Counted from the first letter of the stretch, positions 29,831-43,547 are shown. The stretch: DNA of 64,000 nt from Labyrinthula sp. Ha (GCA_015227615.1 JAALGZ010000008.1:1240001-1304000); one strand, 5' to 3'. Notes: generated by a model from the letters alone, not told the origin. Made by a program: numbers and translations.

Positions 29831-32829
29831 GCATTTGTATTACATGTAACAGTGTGACCAGGAATGTAGTTACTATTACTGGTCCCTGTTATCATATAAT
29901 TTTCATGAATATCTTTATAAATTCATGACTAGTTCCTGTGACTGCAGTAATCTTCCTATGGTTCTCTAGTTTTATTTTACAGAATATGAGTGAATAAATT
30001 TTATGGAATACAATTTTTTTGCCTCACTCTGTTTACTCTAACCTGGCTTTCATGAATTAAAAAATCAAGGTTAACTTCTCGATTTACTTTAATGTATATC
30101 TCTTTTCGTTTTGGATTCCAAACCCCAAAGAACCATAGCTATATGACTTTAGAGTTCTCTATTCATACATAATTTGCAAGCATAGGAACATATTTTTTTT
30201 TCAATTTTGAGAAACTCAAAAATAATTACATGTCTCAAACATAGCTTATAATATGATAGCTTCAAGCACTGACTGGTTGTTGTATCAAAGAATCGTAAAA
30301 ACTATCTCAATGTGTTAACTTTTAGGATAAACCCTTTGTGTCGGGCGAAACCTGTACACTTCCTTATTCTTTTATTTAGTTGTGCTTTGTATTTTGCTCT
30401 CTACGCTATCGTCAACGAATCTTCATCATAAAATCAACTTCGTAAGAGTAGCTCAATCTTCAACGCAAATCAACTTTGTATAAATAGCTTAACGTTGAAG
30501 TTAAATCATACATCAAACCAAGCCACATAACAATGGCCAGAGATCTTTCTAAGCAATACATGCGGTAACGCTTGAGAAACTATTGCCAGCATTATCGAGA
30601 AGAACTCCAACCATAAAAATCAATTAAGCGAACAATATCTCCTGAACCAAACATTTTATCAATGTGTTATTTTAATGATTGATGTTATTGAAACTCTTCG
30701 ATTAAGACTACCTAGACTCTTGTGACCTGGGTTACCAATAAAAACTTACACTGTTTACTGGAAGCAGCAGTATATTCTACTTTAACTACATAAATGAAGA
30801 AATTATATACAAAAAAATCATAAGACAAAACCGATGAAGACAAAGCATTTTCTGTACAATACACGCTAAGGTTGCTAAGAGATGTTTTAGCAGGAGTGAA
30901 AAGACTTGAATTTGCACGAACAACTTAATGTGAACAGAAAGAAGATGACTAAACTAGACATACTACCACATTGGATCAGAGAGATATAGTGCCAGGCGAA
31001 AATTCATTTTACAAACAAAATGTAAACATATCGAGTTGATGCCTTAGTATCATTTTCTTAACTGTGGATTACATGTTCTCTTACCTTGATGTTCTGCGAG
31101 AGTCTAACTTTTCCAATAAACTGAAAAAGTTATTTATAATGCACTAAATACTAACATCAAGTTTAAAGTATTTTTGTTCTTGGAAAGAGATGATAATAAT
31201 TGAGCAGTTGTTTATTATACGTATTCTAATACACACTACCCTTTCTCTATAGTTCCCGCCTAAGAACACCGTTGCATCACTAGTTACTAAATAATTTGAA
31301 TTAATCTCTGATGTATGCATGTGTTTTATGGCAGTATGTTTATGTTATGGAATATAGAATAAGTCGTAAGTTTATTATTATATTTTTTTATTGCTTTGGC
31401 ATTCCTTAACTGAAGAACATGAATGTAACCTACCGCAAATGTGTATGCTCTCTTTACTCCAATAGGTTTTGGTAAAACACAGAAAGGAAAACCTCATATA
31501 GTAGGTCCTAATTATAAGTATCCTTTGTTTAACATAGGGCAATATTTAAGCAAAATAAATGTTTTTAAAGAAAATTATGTACTTCTATTTTGCTAAACTT
31601 TAGGTTGTTTTTTCTTCCTTGGGTAAACAATACAATATATTCTGACTCTGTGACTTTTATTTATATAACGCCACTTAGAGGAAAGCAAAGAAAATCTCTA
31701 AGACGTCTCCCATATCTAATTATTGCGCATGAATAAAAAACAATAACGTTCTCTGATTTGACATGAAATACTTTTATCTAAAGCATTTCGCTTCATATGG
31801 GTATTAGCATAGCAGCAAACGACACTTTTACATAAGGACTAGGGGCAACAAAGCCTTTGAAAAAAACATATAATAAATATACTTTCTAACCTATTCTGAA
31901 TCCAAAAATATTTTTTTTCTTGAAGAAAAGGACCTCACAAGAGCCTAATGTAGAGCAACTTCCACAGTTATAAGACCAACGCCTGACAGCTATAGTCAAG
32001 GTTCAAATTTGAGCATATTAACTTCTTGAAAAGCCATAGTTTTTTGCGTCTACTCGAAGGTAAAAGCAAGATGAAATACAAGCTCGGAAAAATTATTGTC
32101 CAGTAGTGGGTATACCTTGATAAAATTGTTGTAATAGCATTTTGTTGAATAATCCCATCCAAGTCGTTAATTTAATGGTTGCTTCAGAAATTATAAGTTC
32201 TGGATGAGAAACAAATAATAGAAGTAGACTATCCTGCTAGGTCATACTGATGAGTTTAAGAATTACTTCTTCACACTACTTACTTTTTCTAAATTTATTG
32301 GACACGGTAGACAACACATCTGTTTTTTGAGTCTTTACTTTTCTCATTTCAAACAATAGATGTTATTAGCTGCCTGCAAAGAGTCTTAGACCGCAAACCG
32401 TGACAACACACAGCTAAGAATGGAAATACACAAGAAACAAATTTTGCTTACCTTTTTCCGAGCTCATGAGAATGTTCTTTGAACCTAATTTCCTGATTGG
32501 AATCACTGAAGTTTCTTTCTCTTCACATTTCGTAAATGCTTCTAAACAAGTACCACCCAAAGGAGTGAAATGGTAAAGGAGCAATTTTCGAATTGATGGA
32601 ACTCAAAAAATTATGATCAAATGATGAAACCTGTACAATTCTTTTCTCCCATTTCCTTTTTTTCTTTCTATTCTTTCTTCAATATCTTCATTTTCATTCG
32701 TCCCCAGAATACATTTTATATTCCCATTTTCATCCAATCATTTCCCAAAATCACACACAAAAAAATCAAGCCGTTGAAAAAATAAGAGGTTAATCAAAAG
32801 TTCAAAACCAAAGGCAAACAGTGAAAGGT

Positions 32830-33741
32830 ATGTCCATGTCTCCCACACTCATGCAAGCACAAGAAAACTATGCTCCACCCACTCCCTCGAAACGTCTTCC
32901 TACAATCTTCTTCTCCAGTGCTCAACTAACCTTTCCTTCAAGCTTGCCAAGAACAAACGGTTCAACTCTTTTCAGCGAGATATTTTCTCCAAATCCAACT
33001 GCAGCGAGCACACACAATCTTTTTGCCCAAAGTTCTGGAAAGTTTGATGACTATGATTCAATGACTTTGGATGACTTCTTTGAGATGACATACAAGGGAT
33101 CACCAATAACTCCTGCTGTGTTTAGGAAAACTCCTGATGTGAAACGACAAAGAAGAAGCAGTCTAAGTGCATTATATTCAACAGGTCTTCGTGAGCCAAA
33201 GATTCAGAAGAGACTTACTGGAGAATTTGATTCAGTTCATGATGACTCAAATGGCGCAGAATCGCGTGGGTTTGATACTTCTCTAGATACAATAACTACT
33301 TTGTTTGCGGATGAAAAGACTGATACAACGCAGAATGAAGACTTCCTTGAGCTTCCTCAATTGAAGAAAAAAAAACCTAGGAGAGTGAGTAAAAAAAATA
33401 GAAAGAAGAGAACGAACGAGTGGAAGGATGAAGAGGTGGTTATTCTGTTGCAGTTGACGAAGCTTATGGTTGGGTGTGAACTCAAGACATTGGCAAAAGC
33501 TTTGTTTAGTCTAATTGAAAGAGAGCAAGGGAAAAGCTTTGGACGTGCCGCAGAGAAAAAGCTGCGAAGAATGGGTATTTTTGAAAATTGGAAGAAAACA
33601 AAAAAGGAAATAATTGTTCAGAACGTCGATCGTCATTTGAAACAGTTAAGCCAAAATGGACAAGGATTTGATTTAACTGAAAATGTTAAACAAGTTGCTG
33701 AAAAATACAAGTCTATAGAAGCTTTAAGCAAAAGCAGTTGA
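32830..33741 (+). CDS. Myb/SANT-like nuclear protein
   Basis: A 303-residue single-exon protein. I chose the ATG at 32830 (MSMSPTLMQ), because the frame just upstream offers only GTG. The first ~175 residues are Ser/Thr/Pro-rich and look disordered, with several SP and TP sites. A dense basic run (KKKKPRRVSKKNRKKR, about 178-193) is a likely nuclear localisation signal. It leads into TNEWKDEEVVILLQLTKLMV, which resembles the first helix of a Myb/SANT or trihelix DNA-binding domain. Two more predicted helices follow (ELKTLAKALFSLIER and GRAAEKKLRRMGIFENWKK), fitting a three-helix unit. A divergent transcription factor or chromatin protein is the best guess. The neighbouring minus-strand gene converges with 163 bp between stops. 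Confidence 0.6.
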   Translation: MSMSPTLMQAQENYAPPTPSKRLPTIFFSSAQLTFPSSLPRTNGSTLFSEIFSPNPTAASTHNLFAQSSGKFDDYDSMTLDDFFEMTYKGSPITPAVFRKTPDVKRQRRSSLSALYSTGLREPKIQKRLTGEFDSVHDDSNGAESRGFDTSLDTITTLFADEKTDTTQNEDFLELPQLKKKKPRRVSKKNRKKRTNEWKDEEVVILLQLTKLMVGCELKTLAKALFSLIEREQGKSFGRAAEKKLRRMGIFENWKKTKKEIIVQNVDRHLKQLSQNGQGFDLTENVKQVAEKYKSIEALSKSS

Positions 33742-33904
33742 TTTTTTTTGCTGATTTATATTTTTTGTTGGACCTTTTTTGTACCATAGATTTCTGAGTC
33801 TCAAGTAATATAGAAAAAAAACCGTGATCATGCTAAGTTAAGAAATATATCTTAAGAATTTAAACTATAAAGAAAATTTTAAATATCAATAAAAACAACT
33901 TAAT

Positions 33905-34399
33905 TTATGCTAGTGTGTCACCCAGCTGTAAAATTTCAGCAAAGAGCTCTTGCTTTTTAATTTGTTCTAAATGAATCAAAGCTCGAAGTTGACTTATTTG
34001 ATCTTGTAAACCAGGAAGAGGAGTTGTTTTTTTGCTTTGTTTTAAATGCTCTGTTTGTTTTCGTTCATGATATCCGTAGAGTGATGCTCTGTTTGAAAAC
34101 CTTTTTGAACCACGTTTTGATTTATCATTAAGAAAACTCCAAGGTTTTGGAAAACGTCGAAGAAGAAACAAAAGATCTTTTTCTACTTTTTCTGGAAAAG
34201 GTTTTCGTCCATCGGAAGCACGGATGTGTGCCAAAAGAGCTCGTCGGAAAGAATCCTTCGGATGTTTTAAATTCGCTTTACGCGCTTTAACCCAAGCAAA
34301 AAAACATTCCTTACTTAAAATCCCTCTTGAGGAGACTGTGCCGTCACTTCTTTCCCATGTAAAAGACATGAACACTGTGTACGAAGTTTTTGGCTCCAT
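33905..34399 (-). CDS. Unrecognised 164-residue basic protein with C-terminal coiled coil
   Basis: A single-exon frame starting MEPKTSYTVFMSFTWERSDG. The N-terminal two-thirds are basic, with aromatic residues spaced as in a small folded domain (ECFFAWVKARKANLKHPKDS, then FLLRRFPKPWSFLND). The C-terminal ~40 residues (LQDQISQLRALIHLEQIKKQ...) have the heptad leucine pattern of a coiled coil. Composition is that of a real protein. No family is recognised; small size, high Arg/Lys content and a coiled coil would suit a nucleic-acid or complex-assembly role, but that is inference. Expression from the ATG at 34399 looks simple, with an AT-rich leader. Confidence 0.6.
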   Translation of the reverse strand: MEPKTSYTVFMSFTWERSDGTVSSRGILSKECFFAWVKARKANLKHPKDSFRRALLAHIRASDGRKPFPEKVEKDLLFLLRRFPKPWSFLNDKSKRGSKRFSNRASLYGYHERKQTEHLKQSKKTTPLPGLQDQISQLRALIHLEQIKKQELFAEILQLGDTLA

Positions 34400-37300
34400 T
34401 AATGTTTTATTCTTATGAAAAAATGTAAACTCTTGTCTAAATTCGGGTTTCTAATTTTTACGATTGAAGACAGTCTGAAAAAAACTTTACGATTCTTAGA
34501 ACTAACCAAGAATCAGTTCTAATGTTTTACTTTTACCGACGTCCGAAGTCCGATGTTTCCGGTTAGACTTCTGCCTGTTGTTGTCTATTGCTGGGCTTAT
34601 TCGTTCTATTCCCATTAGTTAGTTACGGCAGACCAGTTTCAGTATCAACATACTTATATATTACCAAAAATACAAAATGTAATTTAATTTACTGGTAACT
34701 ACAATTGATTATTTTGGGAAATGATTTAATTCTGATATATAGTGTTGATAGAAATATTTTTAACTAACCAGTTGGCATAACCGGTCACTGATCGAACAAT
34801 TTGGAAACAAGAACTAAATGAACAACTGAATGTTACTTTACCACGAACTCCGGAGTTGTACCTCCTCCTGTAAGGAAAAAACTTCACAGCAATATCAAAA
34901 ATATTTCTAAACATATTCTTATCCCGAAATAACAACTCTCAATACATAAAAACAAGGAGTATATATATATAAATACAAAAAAAATTCTTGAGACATATTG
35001 TTTAAAATATAACTAGATTATAATATGAGAAGTTTTCTCAACAAGTTTGTTTTGGTTTCGGACGATTATGAGTTAATGGCGCAAATTCTGGCTGATACTT
35101 TAATATTTTTTTTGGTCATTCATTATGAAGTAGGAGAGAAGAAGACCTGGTCTGAAATAATGTTCAGTCTGTCGACCAGGTTGTCATATTTCATGATAAC
35201 TGGTGTTTAGCACGTGCTTTCTTATTACAAAAAATGAAAGAAGAAGGAGAAACCTTTTCTTGACCATTATATATTTGAAATACTACCTGAAACATATTAG
35301 TATTTAGTAATAATGTGGTCAACTTGTTCAGTAGATCGCCATTATTATCATTTGTATTGTTCTCGTTGACCAGAATCCGTTAAGGAATATAAAAGAGACA
35401 TAAATTTTGGGAAAGTGTAAAGATCAGACTTCATACACATTGTTTGCTAACTGCGGATGGTGTATCTTCTGCAAAAAAGATAAACACCTATACAGAAAGC
35501 TCTTGTGAGTACATATGTGTATCTATACAATACCTATCCATCGATATACCTCTTGCAGAAATTATTATTTTGTATTATAGTTATATAGAGTTCATAGGTA
35601 GTTATTCAGTAGACTTGTAGAATTAGAAAGGCTTACTCCAAACCATCTTGTTGTATCAATTCATAGAAACTCGGTTAGTTTGTAAGCTTCCTGTATTTCT
35701 TTAGTTTGGAAGATATTAGCTTTTTGAAACCAATCTCCATTGCTTAGACTCTCTCCATTCGCTTAAGTTTGGATATGACATACCCAGCATCTGCCTCTTG
35801 TGAATTTTCTTTTTTTGAGCCAATGACTAAGTCCTTCCCTATGGAGTAACTGCAAAGAGCTCGGTATCAGTGAAGGGTTTACGTTTTGGGGTAAATAAAA
35901 CACATTTAAAATAACAAGAGAGAGCATTGCACTATTTAGCAGGGAGTCACACAACAGTAGGGAGCAACAGTCAGCCAAAATGATAAGCCTATATACACTT
36001 TGGTAGCAAAGACTCAATAAAATTTTGCGCCTCATTTTTTGAAACGTGTATTACTTCATTGCCGGAGAGACCAACAGTTGTAATATCTCAGGTTTCATTT
36101 TTACTGAATTCCGTTGGACTTTTTAGCTGCCTTATTCATGGTATTGCTTCTCCTCTAATACTTTGTGGCTCTCTCTCCTTCTTATTAGTGTGTGCTTGTA
36201 TTTCTTCATTAGGCCTTAATTTATTCCATCCTTTTTACCGAGAGTTTACAAAGCTTACTTTGCCAAATTATTAACTAGTACACTTCGTAGAAGAGTGTGG
36301 CTTTACAACATGTACTTTGCATGAACTAGACAGCGTTCATTCACAACTTTTAACTTTATTGACTGAAATCAATTAATCTACCAAATTAGTCCATCTTCTT
36401 TTATATTTTGCTTAGAGTAAAACCTTAAATTACCAGTGCTATATGCGTAACACTGAGCATCCATTAATGATAACGATAATTAACTCAGAAGTTTGTTGGA
36501 ATCAAGCCTTAATTTGAATGCTTTCCTACTTCTTATCATCACACAGTTCCTAGTCTAATATGACTGTGTTGGTTTTTGTAATGACTTTATCTTCTTTAGT
36601 TATGGGTGTTCTGCGTTTTGCAAACCTTCGTGGCACCTTGTTGAATCACACTTGACCTTTCCCTAAGCTTTAATTGGTCTAGTGCCAGAATCTTGAGTTG
36701 CAGTTCATCCCTATGGTTAGTCTGATGAAAAGACAAGGACAGAATAAAGATTTCCCTAACATAATGTATTAACGATAACAAGTTCAAATAATATAACAAG
36801 TGCGATATAGCAGTAGATTAAAATGAAATCCACGACTTCACAGAACTCTTCAAAGAAGATATTCACGTAAAAGGCATGTTGATGATATTGTTATGGGATA
36901 TGTCTCGCCTGTTTGTGAAGTCTTGGGATGCTTTCTCACATAGGAAGCTGCTTTATTTGAGATGAGGTTTACTTGTTTGGACCATCAAAACACTGTGGTG
37001 TATAGATGGCATGGGTAAATAGAGGATTAGTACGTTTTGATATTGGGTGTTGATGACCTGCTTCTTAACTTCTTCTCTGTTTCTTATGTTCCAAATCCAT
37101 ATTGTGTCTTGGCTCTGGTCAGCATAACTTGATAAAGTCTATTTCCCAAAAGTTCTCTATTTGTGTTTTCTCTTGCGATAACCTTAATTAATTAATAAAT
37201 TGTGGTTAGTTATCTCTCTATGTTCTCGTGTTATATGCCATGACAAAACTAAACTACTAATCATTTTTACCCGTTTGTCAACCTGTCATATACTATTGAC

Positions 37301-37960
37301 ACACTCTAACAAGCTACTACTGCACATCATCAGGTTTTAGCGGTACAAGTGACTATTTTCTTCCGAAGTCAGCAATGATGAGGCAAAAACAATCATAGAA
37401 TTCATTGCTCCACTTTCCGCTCTATATGTGCATTATGAAAAATCATAGACTTCATTTTCTGAAAATATGTACCTAGTCTCTTTTCAAAAAGTTTCCAGAC
37501 ATATCTGTGTCTAACTTATTAGGGGCATGAATCTCTATCGGGCAAAAAATCTACAATTTTATGCTTAAACATTGTATGGAAAGTTTTCTTTATATAGGCA
37601 ATGATGGCTGTTCCTTAAGTTTCGCTAGTAAATTTAAAATCAATTAAAGATTAGACATAAATTTATAAAAAGAAACCATTACTTATTTTGAAAATTTTGT
37701 CGACTTTAAGTATTGTTTTTCTTAATTACAACGTCTCTTAATTAACTCTTATACTAAGGCAATACACTTATCTTATACCCCACTCCACACCATTAATTTA
37801 GAGGGCTTCAGAGCTTTTGGCACTTAGAAATATTAGAGTTATTCTCCAACTATCAGGTTTCAACTTGTAAACGTCATTCATGCTCAATGACTTAAGTTCA
37901 TTGTTTTTTATAAATGCTATCACAATATATTATAATGCTAAGAAGAGGTAATTATTTGGG
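34400..37960. other. 3.5-kb gene desert
   Basis: Stop-rich, AT-rich DNA. Short hydrophobic frames at 35763-36035 (-) and 36059-36274 (+) overlap no exon structure, and the latter lacks an ATG. No repeat or RNA gene is recognised. Confidence 0.4.
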
Positions 37961-40200
37961 AAAACTTCATCTCAAGAACTCAAAATCCACCTTTTAAGAG
38001 AGATAATAGAGTAATTTGCTGAAGTTAGATGAGAGGTCAATATCGTATATATCTAAAGCCATGAGCCAGCGAAGTCTACCTAATAGATTGCTTTCTAGAA
38101 TATAGGAGAAACAATTCTCAGTAAAATCCACAAGTTTAAGTTGCAAAGTAGTAACCTTGACTGAGGAGTATAATTTTCCTGCTAAAATTGTGTCAAAATG
38201 ATTACTAGAAAATATTTTTGAAACACTTAGTTCTACATCTTCAGTTGTTTCTACATCGTTTTCCTGTATCTGATTAACCTCAAAATCCGTGCATAGAAAT
38301 AAAACCTTTTGATCTAAAGAAAAAACTGACCACTCATATTTTGAGATTCCTTTCTTCTTTCGGTTTTGTAAAAATTTGTTAGCTTCATCAAGTGTTTTAA
38401 TATTTTTCCATGTTTTTTTTGCTAAAAACTTGTTTATTCCTCCATAAAGAAAATGAATACAAATAAAAAGTGGAAAATATTTTAAACAATCTTGAGGAGA
38501 AAAAATAGTTTTTCTAAAAGTAAATATCCAATAAAATAAAGTTATTCCACTTATAGTAAATAAAAATATATTTGCTAAGTTTTCTGAAAAAGAGTTTTCT
38601 TTTGTAAAAATAATACCAATAGAAAGTATAATAATATTACTAAAACGTGTTAAAATATCTATTTGATTCAATTGTTTAGTATTATATGGAAGAAAATAAT
38701 ACAGAAAGAAAAAACTTAAAGAAAGTATTCCAAGAGATACCCAACCTCCTATTAATTCATCTTCACTTGTAAAAACTCTGTTTATAATAGCTAATATTAT
38801 TTTTTCAACAAAAGTTAATAAAAGCACCCATCTAAAATCTTTATTGTAAGCTTGAAAATTCTTTCCATAAACTTCAGCGATATTTTGAGGACCTGCTTCA
38901 CTATCCAGAAAACTTACTTCCTGTCCTATTTTCCAATAATAATATAATACTGAAACTAATAAAATTAAACCTGAAGCAGAAAATATAATCTTAAATACTA
39001 AGTTTTTATTATCCAAGAGTAAACTTAATATAATAGAAGCTAATGGTGTAATCAGATTAAATGAAAAAATACCAAGCAGTCTTGTTGCACGATCAAAAAA
39101 ACTATTGAATGTATCAAATCTATCATCTCCGCGTTCTTCTCCTAATGGATTTATTATATTAATTAGATAGTACGAAGTGAACCTTTGAAATAAGTAACAA
39201 AATAAAGAATATCCCAAAAGCACTGAAAAAACTTTCCAAAATTCAACTTTCACGAAGAACAAAACTAAAGATATCAAAGTAAAAACTCCTGCAAAAGAAA
39301 AAGATATATATCTAAGATATACGAACTCTTTAGATTTAAAATTCCATTGCACTTCATCTATTGTTTTGTCTGTTATATAAACTAAGAGATAAATAAAAAT
39401 GATAAACAAGAAAAAAGCTAAATAAAGAGCTGCAGAATCTGCTACTGAGAGATCAATACGAATATTTGGCAAAAATATTTGTTTCAACCAAATTACTGCC
39501 TTTTCCCATTCTTTTGGATATTTTCATCACCAACAAGAATTAAAGCAACTTGTTGAAGATAGAATAGAAATATTAAGAGCAAAGCTTGAACATGTTGTCT
39601 ACTATCAGATTCACCAAGCTCTTCTATGTCTGATTCATTCCAGTTTCGAAAATATTTTTTGCAGCTTTCTTCCACCTCTTTTTTTTCTTGTTCAGTTGTA
39701 ACAGAATTATATTCTTTTAAAAATCCCAAATAACAACTATATAATTCATTTCTTCCTTTAGCTTGATTTTTTAAGCGTAGGATAGACTGACAACAAAATA
39801 ATCTATTGAGCCAAGTCCAAAATGTTATTCTGATTTCATGAAAGTACTTCTTATATATATCTTCTGCTAACAAAGGCTTCATAAATTTTCGCGCCTCTTT
39901 CTTTGATACTGATATAACTTCTCCGTCAGAAAAAGAATCAGTTTCAAGGAATGAAGAGTCTCCATCAGTTTCGGTTTGAGTTTCTTTTTCGCTTGATTGT
40001 GCTAAAGTTTCTGTTCTACTGTTTTCTGACACTGTTTCTTCTTCATTTGTTCTTGTTTGTATTTCTTGTTCACTCATTAATAATATTAAATCAATTTTAC
40101 CAAAATTTTACAAGTTTTACTTTTCTAATTTATTTTTTTCAGACTCTTTATAAAACAATATAGTTTTACAACACACAATTTGCGTAAAATAAGAACCATC
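37961..40200 (-). repeat. Left arm of a ~2.25-kb inverted duplication
   Basis: The reverse complement of this stretch aligns end to end with 43904-46155. The outer boundary is about 120 bp upstream of the start codon; the inner-gene boundary is about 35 bp beyond the place where the left copy's protein ends. Identity by eye is roughly 80-90% at both ends and nearly complete in the middle (about 38327-39100). Confidence 0.85.
37994..40077 (-). pseudogene. Truncated, frameshifted copy of the multi-pass membrane/LRR protein
   Basis: This is the minus-strand paralogue of the gene at 44027-47045. It keeps the acidic N-terminus (MSEQEIQTRTNEEETVSENS) and the whole TM core but lacks the C-terminal LRR-like half. 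Compared with the other copy it has a one-base loss near 39520 (the GATGTAAAAT of the partner reads GATGAAAAT). This splits it into frames 40077-39493 and 39487-37994. A second one-base loss near 37998 brings an early stop just before homology ends. Truncation plus two indels make it a probable pseudogene, although the long TM frame of 497 codons is still open, so decay is recent or the central part was renewed by gene conversion. Roughly 690 residues remain. Confidence 0.75.
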
Positions 40201-40428
40201 AACCAGCACCTTAATTGTACTAGCAATATAACTAACGTTTGTAATTAAACACCGTCTTGTGGTATGAAGGGCACATGATACTTTGAACTTAAAAGTAGTA
40301 GCAATCTCACTGCTAATGGCACTATGATAAAGTTTTCCGGTTTCTTGAGTTCTTAAATGAATATAGATCTCGTCTAGATCCGATTTTCTTGGTTTCATAT
40401 CATATAGAAAGAGTCTTAAAACAAACAT
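40117..40428 (-). CDS. Small frame upstream of the left membrane-protein copy
   Basis: A 103-codon ATG frame 39 bp upstream of the left copy's start, same strand. The sequence is protein-like (RKSDLDEIYIHLRTQETGKL...). Its last ~25 codons, GSYFTQIVCCKTILFYKES, lie inside the duplicated segment. They are preserved in frame in front of the right copy (about 43905-43975, DSYFTQIVCFKTIFFYKGF), where the rest of the frame is missing. That suggests the duplication broke a real gene here, leaving only its 3' end at the other site. No family is recognised. Confidence 0.4.
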   Translation of the reverse strand: MFVLRLFLYDMKPRKSDLDEIYIHLRTQETGKLYHSAISSEIATTFKFKVSCALHTTRRCLITNVSYIASTIKVLVDGSYFTQIVCCKTILFYKESEKNKLEK

Positions 40429-43400
40429 ATATGCAAAAACACTAAATTACAATAATGTTAAGCATATATGAAATACATGATTTAAAGGTCTTTCCCACTA
40501 GAACTGACTTATCAATCATAAAAGGTACTGCGAATATCATTATTCAAAGAGTTTAAAGAAGTTACATGTAAAATTTCTAAAAAGATGCGAGATAATGGCC
40601 CAGGTAGTTTTCTCCGGTTAAACCTTGATTTACAACCTGTAAAATGCGTCAATAGAAAAATGTTTCCCTAACTAGTTATTCGCTATCATATAGCATTGTA
40701 ATATATTTAATTTGTGGCACGTAAGTTATAAAATAGAGGAAACATGTTGTACATACATATATATTCAAACTGTGGTAGTTGGGGCAATTTTCAGCGAGTA
40801 TTTTGTCTTTATGATACCAAGATAATGTCTACAATAATCTAAATAAACTCATATACACTTGTTAAACTTTTTATTCTTGCTCTTTATAAATTCATTTATT
40901 GCTAGATTTATCACATTTATTCTCTAAAAATATATGTTAGTTTTAGGTCATAATTTCTTTTTTTATGTATCTCATTCCTTTGCTACATACTTCATTTTGG
41001 TAGCTTTCAACAGTATCTCACAAACATATATATATATAAATACTTTATTTCCAATATTTAAGGTATGTATATTTCATCACATTTGCTTTTTCTTCTACTC
41101 ACCCTGTACTATAGGTAAAATAAATAAAGCTTAGAAACAAAATTTTCTCCAACTATTTTGGATTTTCAGAATAAAACATAGTTTCTGAAAGTTGTTTTAA
41201 ACATAATTGGATTAATATAATTTAGCGTTGGACTTATAAGCTTCATCTTATGGAGACCATAAGATATCATTCAAATTTGAAACTCCAATACATACCAACT
41301 AGAAAACGATAAAAAATAAACGATAACACTTCTGTGAGTTTAAGCTCTAGGTCTTATGCATAATTTTAAACTGATATCAGGCCATGTTGTGTCTTTGCAT
41401 TTTTCTTCGTAGGATCTTCCCAAACGCATGGAGGACGTTTTAAGAAATTTAGTTTATTGACAATTCTAAAAAAAATATAAAGCCAGATCTTCCGTAACTG
41501 TTGAAGAAGATTCAAGCTTACACCTATCGCTACTTAGTACAAGAAAGTTTTAAATACAAATCATAAACTCTATAAGAAAATGATCATTACTCTCTCTCAG
41601 CTGGATTCTGGCTGATCTATTCCGTATTACTTACTTTATTCAAATACAATTGTATCATAATAAGAAGAATCACCTGATCTGAATGTTACAGGTAATTACA
41701 ACTTACGGTTTTGCCATATATATATATACATATTTTCTCATCAAAAACTATTTTCTTCTTAAAATTAATATATGATGCTAATCCGATAACTATTGTTCCC
41801 TTCTGGTCAGGGGCAACTTCAGCAACTTGTATTAGTTTACTTTGAATTGAACAAAGTTTTTATTCTCTTGCGAGTACTGCTTCTAGAGTTTATTAATCTT
41901 TCTAATCATGATCTAAGCTTTATTGGTATTTTAACAATTAGAAACTCTGATTGAAGATTTCTTTTTTTAAGAATATTATATGGATTACTCTCTACTTTAT
42001 TCCAACTCCCCAAGATAGTGGTAGACGCAATAAATATTATGCCAAATATCAATTTCATCTACATTAAGTGACATATAATAACAGGATGCTTGGGTATCCT
42101 CTCATACATTATTGAAAATAAAACAAAAAGTATTTCTTAGGCCTTGTCACAAAACCATGTTAATATATAATATTATCTTCCATTCACTGCTTCTCATTGA
42201 AAAGATCAATCGTTTATTTTAAGGGCATATGCTAAGTAGCCATATTGAACACACTAAAAAGTCTAATTCTGAGGGTACTTCTTATTATTTTTTATTGAAG
42301 GCAGTTAAAGAAAATGTAACATCAGGAAGAACAACTCCATAGATGATATGATTCTCTTCACACCCTTGAAACTCATAAAACTAAATTCATATTCTTAATT
42401 TTAAATCTCTTCTAATATAATTAAACTTGACTAGACAATATTTAGTTGAGAAATGTTTAATCTTCGGAATCACCAAAACAGAAAGTATAAAGTCTCTCAG
42501 TTTAGCTTAGAGTCCTATGAAATTTTCTTTGCGGGACCCCTATGACTCAGGATAAGCAACTGTAAATTTAATAGGATTCTGAAGAAATTTTCAAAGGACA
42601 TCAAGCAAATGTAAAGATTTCAATAGAGTGTTATTTTTCTTATTTTCAATTTGCGTAACACCTGAAGAACCACTCGTCCTGAACTAAAACCAATCTCGTT
42701 AACCAAAGAAAGAATGAATACTCGTATATGAGCCTTTTCATTCTGTAGCTGCTATATTCTGTACAGATCGCCTATCAAAATATCGTATTTCAAAAAAAAT
42801 CTGAAATCTTGTAAAAGTATACTCCTAAATGTCCATTCCCCCTAAATTGGTTCTACCAAATAACAAAGTAATATCAACAATGGTTAGTAGCGGAACGTAT
42901 GATCATTGCGATCTTCCTCTTAGTTTTCTTCTGCGAAACTTCAAGAACAGCCTTAATAAGTTTAGCAATAGGTTCTCAACAATAATTCATTTGTTCCCAA
43001 AATGACGTTTAACATACCCAGACCAACTTTTTACTTGGCTAAATACAAGATACTTGAACTCTATCCCTAACTATGACCAGTTTAAAATAAGTTAGAGCAT
43101 AAAAAGACTTAGCATTTAGCTTCAATATTCCTAAATATACAAATATCGTTTCTAATATTGTAATTTCCCATGGAAAATATGTATTTTTCCACAGTCTTAC
43201 CCCTTATCAATTTAAAAAAAATATCTTTAAACTCATACATAGGGGGGAGGAGCTTTATGAAATTATGAAGCATTAGGCTTTTAGTTTCCCAAAATTTTAT
43301 ACTCTAGTCCTTTTCTAGCATATTTCAGGCTAGGAAGTGGAATCTTTGTTTTTGAAAATATATTACAAACTTCTCTATTAAAAGCTCTAAGCTATCCGAG

Positions 43401-43547
43401 AATAACCATATTTTTCCTTCTCACTCTGCTGTTTGTATGGATGTTTTTCTTTTTTTCTAGTTCAATTGAATTGAGTGTATTCTTATATATTTAATAAGTT
43501 TGAATTACCCAAAACATAATCTGTAAAAGTTCAACATAATACCTTAT
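40429..43547. other. 3.1-kb spacer inside the inverted duplication
   Basis: AT-rich, stop-rich DNA between the two head-to-head copies. No gene is recognised; a frame at 40934-41134 is short, hydrophobic and unsupported. Several (TA)n runs occur. Confidence 0.4.

Larger units (their letters stand above)
27678..32829. other. 5.2-kb gene desert with Cys-rich coding debris
   Basis: Mostly stop-rich DNA. Two divergent protein-like frames near the middle are listed separately (29132-29512 and 29621-29830). The last ~180 bp before the Myb-like gene are strongly pyrimidine-rich on the plus strand (about 32640-32720) and may be its promoter or 5' UTR. No RNA gene or repeat is recognised. Confidence 0.4.

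Noticed and set aside
36059-36274. Hydrophobic 71-codon frame
   Set aside because: Opens at TTG, no partner exon, and typical of translated T-rich DNA.
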